From: Cymbomonas tetramitiformis
Lineage: Eukaryota; Chlorophyta; Pyramimonadophyceae; Pyramimonadales; Pyramimonadaceae
Assembly (NCBI GenBank): GCA_001247695.2
Contig: LGRX02035162.1
Coordinates: 1 to 64,000 of the forward strand
Length of the DNA stretch: 64,000 nt
Reading direction: 5' to 3'
The stretch's first letter is position 1, and each line of letters starts with the position of its first letter. The position numbers and the translations under genes are program-made. This document shows positions 56,406-64,000 of this stretch, piece after piece. The notes beneath the pieces are model-generated. The model was not told the origin of the DNA. It searched no databases and worked only from the letters and a program-made list of their open reading frames with translations.

Positions 56406-56764
56406 TGAATCGGCCACTCCAACTTAGTTCGGGCCTTTCTTTCGGACGTATACCCCTAGCACGGCCAACACTTCTTGCGATTTCTTCCCCCCGGTAATAC
56501 CGTGTGCAAAAGGCGTGAAGTAGTGCGAGGGATCCAGTGAAAGCAAGCTTCAAGGATTGTCATAATTGGTCTCAAATTATTTTAAAACTTTGAAGGGATG
56601 TGAAGGAGGAAAAGGGCAGGGCAGGTCCCTCAGCTCACAGCCATGCAAAAGGCACTGGAGTGGTGCCGTTGAGCTTGGAAAACGCACGTGAGTTCGAGTC
56701 ATCCAGGGATCCGCCTCGAGCCAGGTACCGTCCTTCACGGAATAGCCCTCTAGGTCGCCATCCG

Positions 56765-57301
56765 TCACTGCACGTGGCACGCCTCCCATGGATCATCAAC
56801 GCGAGCTCCTGCGCATGGACAGCGTGCAGAGGAGAAAGGAACGTGCAAGCCAACAGCGCGGAGCACCCGCAGGCAAGCGTGAATGATAGCGGTCGTGCTC
56901 ATACCGGACACCTTTAAGCATGAAGTCTGCGTGGCTTTATTTGAGGCTAACACACGTTGACTGCGAGTGGTGAGCAAAACACAAAGTGTGAAACAGTGGC
57001 TCGATGGTTGCGGCCAACAAATGACGACTATGGACCGCCAACGACTACAATGTACGAAGTGGCAACTCGATAGTTTCTCAACGCGCCGTGAGTTGTGGAG
57101 GCACGAGGCCGAAGTTTCTGGGTAAGTGTTGGCGCGGTGGAAGCCAGGTATGGCGGAAAGAGGGCAAAGGGATGAAAGATCGGCGCACGTGCCTGAGATC
57201 ATACCCCGCGACAAGTGCTTGTAGTAGTAGAACAATACCAGCCCGGCGACCACAGCCATCACAGCTTGAACAGTGACCCTTGAACGCTGCTGCCGAAACA
57301 C
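56765..57301 (-). CDS. Possible small membrane-protein exon
   Basis: From ATG at 57301 the frame starts MFRQQRSRVTVQAVMAVV and contains a 20-residue hydrophobic helix ending FYYYKHL. A donor-like GTATGA follows near 57203, so the later part of the open frame may be intron. I recognise no family. Confidence 0.22.
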   Translation of the reverse strand: MFRQQRSRVTVQAVMAVVAGLVLFYYYKHLSRGMISGTCADLSSLCPLSAIPGFHRANTYPETSASCLHNSRRVEKLSSCHFVHCSRWRSIVVICWPQPSSHCFTLCVLLTTRSQRVLASNKATQTSCLKVSGMSTTAIIHACLRVLRAVGLHVPFSSARCPCAGARVDDPWEACHVQ

Positions 57302-59580
57302 AAGAATTTAGCCGTATGCCATGGTTGGCAGAAATATGAGCAAGGCGATGCAGTCGGTCTTTACGCCGCCGGAAGAGGTGCCGCCACGGGTACCCAGGCA
57401 CTGTGCGAGTGACTGAGGTTTCAGGCGTCGGTGGTGCAATGAACGTCCCTTAGTCAGCGATGAGACCGAAGAGTCTAGTACCCCAGTTCCGACGCGCAGG
57501 TGAACTCTGATGACGGAGAGTGTTAGCGCTCGATTCGTCGGGGCACGGGTCGCGGCTATACCTTCTCTGTGCCGGCACTTTTTGGAAAGCGGGCAGACTT
57601 GGCGAGCCTTGACCGACGCGCCAGATCTGAGGCCTGCACTCAGGGCACACCGATAGGTACAGCATTCAGAGCAAGCTTGCCGCAGTGACCGAAAGTCTGA
57701 GATGAAAATATGCAATCTAATATAAAAGGTTCACGAAGTCGAGAGGGGTACTCAACACTCAAAACGTACGAAGCAACTGACACCGCACAAGTTGTGGAGA
57801 GAGCATGCCTTGTCTTCCGCGATGGTAAGCCGCTCAGATAATCCATCAACACTGGATATTCCCTGCAGATTCAAAGAGATCTCCCTCACCAACGCTCCAG
57901 GTGAGACTCCTTGCATCCGTTGACGCAAGTATCACGCAGCGGGACAATAGAGATGTTCAGTAGGTTTCGTTACAGTAGTCATCCAGCCCGATCAACTCAA
58001 AGTAAAGGAAAAATTCGAGAGGACACGCGTGATCGCGTTTCTCTGCCCCTAATCTTGCGGTCGTGCGGTGGTTATAAATTCTGTTGGTAACAGCATATTA
58101 CGTCCTGGTCCCCAACACGAGTAAGGGATAAAATTGCGAGGGCAACGACGTTTGCCCCATACGCGCCCTGTAATTCCAGTGCTTCACAACCTGGAAGTGC
58201 GAAGAGCTATTGGAAATTGGGGGGGATGCCGTGGAGTGCCAAGCACTATGCACTTACGCGAAACAAGAAATCAGTGTGCAAGTCATCCTACCTTAGTCAT
58301 TTCGTGAACGCGAAGACAACCGACAAATTTGGTCAGTATGCTGAATATTGAACAGTTTGTAGAGAGAGGTGATGCATCTTCAGCACACGCTCCTTCAACA
58401 CAAGCGAAAGCTTTTAACAGTTTTAGTGGATTCTGGATAGCTTTTAGCTTTAAGCTAATGCTAGAGATTCAGATAGAGCCCCTACAGTACCAGATAGAGG
58501 AATTCAATTGGAATACCGTGACACCGATACCCATACTGTACTGTACCGTCACACACTGAGACTCCGGCCTCGCGCCTGCGCTGCGCTGCGCCTCGCCTGT
58601 TTCTTGTCATAACCTAGTCATATGGTAATTTATCTACACTACTACTGTAACACTTAAAAATTACTCCGGAACCGCCCAACCGGAGTCTAAGTCTCTGAGC
58701 CGCGGCGATCGAGGATCGATTATTCGAGGCTTGTTACATTTTAGAAGCTCAGAGACTCTATGACAGTTACATGCCCTAAGTCATAAATTCTAAATTTGAC
58801 CGATCCGAAGCCTCTGTCTGGCCCCCAGAGTTGAGAGAAAGAAAAAAAAATGGAAATAACGGAATCTAGAGTATCGATCGGAATCGGTCGACCAAGACAC
58901 CGTAGATCTAGGGAATCGACTTCAGCCCAAACCGAATATTGGGGACGGAATTATGCCACGGACAGGTGGGGGTAAGACAAAGAGGCCCCTGAAAATGGCC
59001 AGTTTGGTAATTTAAATCTAGCTATCTAGGTTGGTAATACTTGAGCCCCCGTTTTAACGCCAAAGGGGTGCACGTTTTAACGTGCGTTATTATGCCACGG
59101 GAAGGGTCTGGAACCATATCGTAGCATATACCAATATATTATATGACTACATCCGCCACGACTCAGATATGAACGTGAGAGTGATAACGGCCAATTCGTT
59201 TCAACTTTTGCATCTCGCGCGGTTTTTGGGTGGGACCACGGCTATCATATTACATCAGGTCTTGGAAACTCTACAAAGTAACATGCAGAAGCCCAATATG
59301 ACCTGAGAACTTACATTTTCGTCATATCAAAACGAATCACAAAAAAATGAAAATATCATGAAAAACGGCATTTTTTCGTTGGTTTTGGGCCCCAGTGATG
59401 CAACGGATGGCGGAAAATGTGATTGCAAATGCGAAGGGACTTATTGTTTACATGTATTATCGACTGGAACTCGTGGGTACCATGAAAAATGCCCCGAGAC
59501 GCCTATTATCAGCGGCTCACCACTATCGTAAGCATCATATCTGAGTTGTGGATGTAGTCATATAGCTAAGAAGCGCGTTA
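57302..59580. other. No recognisable gene
   Basis: Short overlapping frames only. An imperfect inverted repeat (AAGTCTCTGAGC at about 58690, GCTCAGAGACT at about 58748) is the only structure I noted. Confidence 0.45.
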
Positions 59581-59607
59581 TATGCACCGCGAGGGTGGGG
59601 GCGGCGA

Positions 59608-59695
59608 AAAATTGGGCGCAGTGGGTAGCACGTGTGCTTTGAATTTTGGGACATTCGGACGGAGGACCCAGGTTCGAGCCCTGCGGGGGCCCGAG
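59608..59695 (+). ncRNA. tRNA-derived SINE-like relic
   Basis: GGGCGCAGTGGGTAGCACG resembles a tRNA box A (TGGCGCAGTGG type) and AGGTTCGAGCCCTG fits box B, about 50 bp apart as in tRNA-derived SINEs. The T-arm is imperfect and no acceptor stem is evident. It could be coincidence. Confidence 0.35.
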
Positions 59696-59850
59696 TGTGA
59701 GGCGCGTAGCGCACCGGTCATGCGCCGGAACCGTGCATACCCTGGCTCATTTTGAGGCGTTTGGACCCTATTTTGTCGGGCCAAGGGATTGCGCATTGAC
59801 TTTTTTATGTTGGAGCCATGTTGGGCGTAAAACTGGTGTGTCATTACCCC

Positions 59851-59912
59851 TATGACATGGGTACGGACACCATGACATAACGTCTATGGCATGGTGTCAT
59901 ACCCATGTCATA
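59851..59912. repeat. Imperfect inverted repeat of about 28 bp
   Basis: Arms 59851-59879 and 59885-59912 (TATGACATGGGTACGGACAC / TGTCATACCCATGTCATA) differ at two or three positions; loop 5 bp. Confidence 0.85.
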
Positions 59913-60031
59913 CCGTCTTTATGCACCCCTTACGCCTCGAGGATGCGTAGATTGAAGTGTCTATGTGGCGGGCACCTATCAGGGGCATGCAAAGGGGACG
60001 CCAAATGCCCCATACATCACTTGATTCACAT

Positions 60032-60292
60032 TACTGGAATATCCCGGTTCAAGATATCAGACAGTCGGTGAACCAATATAGATAAACTCTCATAAGAAAT
60101 AAACCCTAAGCTAGATATACCCGGAACGGTCACGGAGTCGGAACGGTCTCGGTCCTAGCTACCTGTGACACCTTGATGTGTCACAACACGGGCTTACGGA
60201 TCAGTCACAGGTCCAGTGTTGGCTACCTAGGAATCTGTCATAGGGGCCTGCACCGGGACTCCCGGTCAGGGCTACCTATACGGATTTCAGCA
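60032..60292 (-). repeat. 3' LTR of the minus-strand element, 261 bp
   Basis: Left copy in window coordinates. Differs from the other copy at CACAACACGG/CACAGCACGG and TACCTAGG/TACCCAGG. Confidence 0.92.
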
Positions 60293-60518
60293 CACCACCC
60301 CAGCACTGTGGGTGGTGACTGACAGGTAAGTCAGAGAAGTCAAGATAAGTTAGGGTAGGAGCTAGGGTGACAAACCCAACTGCTAATTCAACTGTGCTAT
60401 TCTGATACACAAATTGAAACCCTCTAGCCGGCACAAGTGCAGAAATATACAGGTACTCAGGTCCTGCTAAACTACTGAAAAGCACTGCGGCAGCAAACCA
60501 GATTGAAGATTGTAGATG

Positions 60519-62952
60519 TCAAAGAAAAGCATAAACCAAATTGAAGACCATGTTGAGGTCAAAGCACATCTCAGCACACCACCAGAGTGGTGCACTGCCA
60601 GAGCCAGAAGGAAAGCTACTCGGGGTCAAAGTCCAGAGGTGCACCGTCACCACAATGCCCACGGTAGTAGCTTGCAGCACTGCTCTCCAGTGGGTCAGGC
60701 GGCCGGTGAACCACCGTCGCAGCACCCAGGGAGTGCAGTACTGCATCCAGAGTGACGGGGTCCAGCTCGGATATACCGGGGTAGATGCATAAGTCCCCCT
60801 GCACAGCACAGGCTGCGGTGCAGCCCGACCCGATACCTGCACAGAGTCGATGTCATTGGCCGCCGTGTAGGCGGCTGCCCCCACACCCATGATCGAGATG
60901 AAAAGAATGAGGGAGACAAAGTAAGGAAACCCCGACGGGCCCGCGTGTGCGGGGAAGCCCCATGGCGGCTTGCCACATCCGTAGGTGCGGGAAGCACCAC
61001 CAGACTCAGGCACGTGGGCTGCGGGCTCTGACGCATGATTGGCCGAGATGGCCGGAGCCCGCGGCTTGACGGCGAAGCTGCCGTCTGCAAAATCCTCGTA
61101 GTCGTCGGTGTCGTAGCCGGTCAAGTCAACCGGCGCAACCGCGGCGTGGTTGACAGTCTCCACAACCCCCGCGAACTCACCGTCGGACTTCTCCGTGGTG
61201 GTCACCCGCGTCGATTGAAGGGACACCGGCGGGCCGTAGCCGTAGAGCTCCAGGAGCTCTTTCTCATTCTCCAAGACAGGCATAGCAGGGGCCGGCACGG
61301 CGGATGCCGATGCCGCCGCACCACCTGCCGGAACCTGCTCCTCCGGTGTGATACCTGCGCTTGCAGTGTCACACACCAGAGCCGAAGCCTGCGTCGCAAT
61401 GCCCCCAGGCGGCGGGAAAGAGGCGTGAGTGTAATGTACCTTAGGCTCTACCGCCGCGTTGACCTCCGCCGCGAGGTCGTCCAGCCGCTGGAGGATGTCG
61501 TCACCGGACGTCTCCGCCACCGGTGTCACCGCGTCAACGGAGAAGCCGTAGGCCGACACGTCGATGCCTCCCGCAACGCCCCCGCACAGCACCGCTGGCG
61601 GACCGTACACCGTCGCCGCGCGGGCAAAGGCCTCAGCTCCATCATCCGCCGCCTCCTGAAAGACAGCACACATGGCGAGGGCATGCACGCCCTCCGCATC
61701 CTCGTCGTCGATGGGGATACAGAAAGCCGCGGCCGAGGTGTGGGGGAATGTTGGCGACCGCCAAGCGGGCAGTCGCGGTAGAAATGATAAAGGTCCTTAC
61801 CAGTCTTCTTGCAGCGGGTACACAGCGGCTTAGCCCGCTGCTCGTCACGATCGTAGCCCACCGCCGGTGGGGATTGGACCCCCATGCGGAAGCCCCGCGG
61901 TGACTGCCCGCGCTGCTGCTGCCGGCGCTGCCCGTGCTGCCGCTGCGGCGGATCCCGCTGCTGCTGCACCACCACCGGCGGAGCCGCCCCGCACTGCCGC
62001 TGTACCAGCTCGGTTAACTCCTTGATCTTGTCCAGAAGTACCTGGTGCTCGCTGCTGGTGAGCAGAGCCGACGCGCCACCACCTGCGGGCTTGGCCAGAA
62101 CGGCCTTCCCCACGTCCGTCTGCGCCCATGCCTGATAAATCTCTACAACCAGAGAGCGCAGAGCACCGAGTGAAACCGCCGCGAGATCTGCCACCATGGG
62201 GTAACGCACCTTGACCGCGGCGTAGAACACCGGGTCAAGCCGGCTGTAGAGGCTGAGCTTCCTGGTGGCCTCGGTGGGGGTCCAGTCGGCGGCCTTGTTA
62301 TCCCGCACCAAACGTTGTTCCCGAGCCAAAATCGGCTGCGGGTCAACGATTGCGGGATAACTAAGCGCGGCATGCTCCTGCTGGAAGGACTCCCGCAACG
62401 CCACTGGTACGCTGCGCTTCACGATGTCCACCAGCGCACGCCGTCCATCTCGGTCGGCAGACGCGTCCGTACCCGTAAGCCAGACGTGGGCGTTGCTGTG
62501 CTTCTCGATGATAAGCCCAAGCACGTCGTACAGCAGGGCGTTCACCTTGCCCACCACCAGAGCCTGGGGGTCGTCAAGGTCGAACGAGACCAGGTCCAGC
62601 CCAGCGGACTCAAACTCCGTACGTAGCTGAACCACCACATCGGAGAGGAGACCCGCGTCAGAAGTGCCGCTGAAATAATGCTTCTTGTCGCCAAGGATAT
62701 CCTCGCGGATACCCTTGGCCCATGTCCGATGGAGCCGCCCCTTGTAGACCTCGTCCACAAGCTTGGACTGCTCCTGCAGATACTTCCTCGTCGCAACGTC
62801 GGCGTCGGTGTTGGAAGTAGGGTCGGGGCTCGCAATAGCCGGTGATGATCTAGCCGTCGGCGTGTTGCGCGAACCGCGTCAGTGAGCCTCAGCGAGGCGT
62901 CGATGTCGGAGTCCCTCGTGAGGGACCGTTTTGCTCTAGTGGATACACCCAT
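60519..62952 (-). pseudogene. Gag-like protein with membrane tail, two frameshifts
   Basis: Begins at ATG 62952 (MGVSTRAKRS, compare MGTSTR in the other element). A shift near 62870 leads into the main gag frame to about 61745 (VDEVYKGRLHRTWAKGIRED, SLYSRLDPVFYAAVKVRYP), with a zinc knuckle CTRC-x8-H-x4-C near 61810. A second shift near 61740 leads into the C-terminal frame, which ends at 60519. That frame has an acidic region, GCGKPPWGF (about 60965), the hydrophobic helix FVSLILFISIMGVGAAAY and a Trp-rich tail. The order of parts matches the intact homologue at 19473-21827. The shifts would prevent a full-length product unless one is programmed. Confidence 0.75.
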
Positions 62953-63351
62953 AATTCTGAAAGCCTGATGGGAGGTGGTACGCCGGGGCGCGTTCGGGTA
63001 ATGTCGTGGGGAAGATGCGACGCCACAGTTACGGAAGGAGCGGTAGAGCCATGCGAGCGAGGGGCACTGGAAGACGTTGTCGAGGTCGAAGGTGCTCGAG
63101 CCACCAGCCCAAAAACCGGCAGCAAGCGGGATCAGGGCAAGCGTAATACCGTAAATGAACATTGCGTCGACTAGGCCCGGTCCAGGTCGAACCCCCATAG
63201 CTGCGGCTCAAAGGCGCTCACCGCAAACAGCTCATCTCAAAATTCCCGTGAGTCCCCAAACGCGCCGTCGCGCACCACCTCTCCAAGCGGCTGCTTTAGC
63301 CAATCATGGCCAAACTAGCTGTGGAATGTCGCGTGGAATGGGTCCACGACC

Positions 63352-63612
63352 TACTGGAATATCCCGGTTCAAGATATCAGACAGTCGGTGAACCAATATA
63401 GATAAACTCTCATAAGAAATAAACCCTAAGCTAGATATACCCGGAACGGTCACGGAGTCGGAACGGTCTCGGTCCTAGCTACCTGTGACACCTTGATGTG
63501 TCACAGCACGGGCTTACGGATCAGTCACAGGTCCAGTGTTGGCTACCCAGGAATCTGTCATAGGGGCCTGCACCGGGACTCCCGGTCAGGGCTACCTATA
63601 CGGATTTCAGCA
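63352..63612 (-). repeat. 5' LTR of the minus-strand element, 261 bp
   Basis: Right copy in window coordinates, followed by target duplication CACAT. Just inside it on the minus strand, TGGACCCATTCC may be the primer-binding site. Confidence 0.92.
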
Positions 63613-63617
63613 CACAT

Positions 63618-63808
63618 AATTATGTGGCGCTACCCTAAGCAGATTTCCATCATGGGGTGGGATTGTCACCTCGCAAAAGTCGGTATGCTCCAGAACATGT
63701 CAGCAAACGTTGTGCTTGCACTATCTTCCCTTGGGCGTGGTGCGTTCAGATATCCTCGATACATCCCAAATAATACGTGGTTGGTTTCGCTATGGGCATA
63801 ATGATAGG
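63618..63808. other. Short unassigned stretch between two LTR elements
   Basis: Right flank of the minus-strand element's target duplication. No gene motif seen. Confidence 0.4.
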
Positions 63809-64000
63809 TGCTGGATGTGACACACCGACAGTTTAATCTGTCACTTGTCACTTCCTAAAGTAGGCTGGGTGACCGTCACCAGTAGTCGGGAAACTCCCGT
63901 TAGTATTTATGTGTATCTCTCTTTTATCAATCTGACTTTTACCGTTCTGATTCCGAAACCCTTAACTCAGGGTTTATTTCCAGTTATCTAGTTATTCACT
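63809..64000 (+). mobile_element. Start of another LTR, running off the window
   Basis: TGCTGGATGTGACACACCGAC, then GTGACCGTCACCAGTAGTCGG and a CTGATT-type end block follow the order of the LTR at 18911 (TGCTGGAAGTGACGCCCCGAC, GACTGTCACCGGTCCCGG). It is a diverged member of the same LTR family in plus orientation; the rest lies outside. Confidence 0.55.

Larger units (their letters stand above)
60032..63612 (-). mobile_element. Second gag-only LTR retrotransposon, minus strand
   Basis: The 3,581-bp element has LTRs of 261 bp (60032-60292 and 63352-63612) that differ at about two bases. Flanks carry a 5-bp target duplication CACAT (60027-60031 and 63613-63617). On minus, the LTR begins TGCTGAAATCC and ends TTCCAGTA. 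Coding content is a gag-like protein related to that at 19473-21827, split by two frameshifts; there is no pol. As in the first element, a stem-loop (60293-60317) and not a polypurine tract adjoins the 3' LTR. Confidence 0.9.

Noticed and set aside
60516..61781. Plus-strand frames across the second LTR element
   Set aside because: Antisense shadows of the gag-like coding region; no motifs.

Overview
This is nuclear DNA from a eukaryote, most likely a flagellated green alga; a prasinophyte-type alga with a large, repeat-rich genome would fit. The reasons are a long GC-rich protein gene cut by many short GT..AG introns, a gene for a central-pair protein of motile flagella, and several eukaryotic transposon classes. 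Species assignment is inference. Only one host gene is secure; most of the window is mobile DNA, minisatellites and AT-rich sequence without readable genes.

Layout. 0-4 kb: tandem repeats and hairpins, no convincing gene. 4.06-16.36 kb (minus): a complete 18-exon gene for a CPC1/SPEF2-type protein (about 1,814 residues: N-terminal CH-like domain, coiled coils, adenylate kinase domain, Ala-rich coiled coil, EF-hand pair), with all exon junctions in phase. 16.7-17.1 kb: a hexanucleotide microsatellite just upstream of its start. 17.1-22.4 kb: an LTR relic and a complete short LTR retrotransposon (18911-22246; identical 171-bp LTRs, TATAA target duplication) that carries gag and a membrane-anchored tail but no pol. 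22.4-28 kb: AT-rich, degenerate. 28-34.2 kb: a CACTA/En-Spm (tnp2-type) transposase remnant on minus and, facing away from it, an intron-containing gene of unknown function on plus, with a small tRNA-like element between them. 34.2-35.2 kb: five exactly 61-bp cassettes bounded by TGTCCCA/TGGGACA. 35-38 kb: nothing recognisable. 38-52 kb: an unidentified minus-strand gene of acidic and coiled-coil exons, its introns swollen by about ten different minisatellites. 52.6-56.15 kb: a decayed DIRS-type (tyrosine-recombinase) retrotransposon. 56.2-60 kb: repeats, a SINE-like tRNA relic and a hairpin. 60.03-63.61 kb (minus): a second, related gag-only LTR element (261-bp LTRs, CACAT duplication). 63.8 kb to the end: the start of another LTR.

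The most unusual things are the two related pol-less LTR elements, which share a gag, an odd zinc knuckle and a motif-plus-transmembrane tail; a stem-loop that sits in the place of a polypurine tract at three LTR junctions; and the array of five 61-bp terminal-inverted-repeat cassettes.
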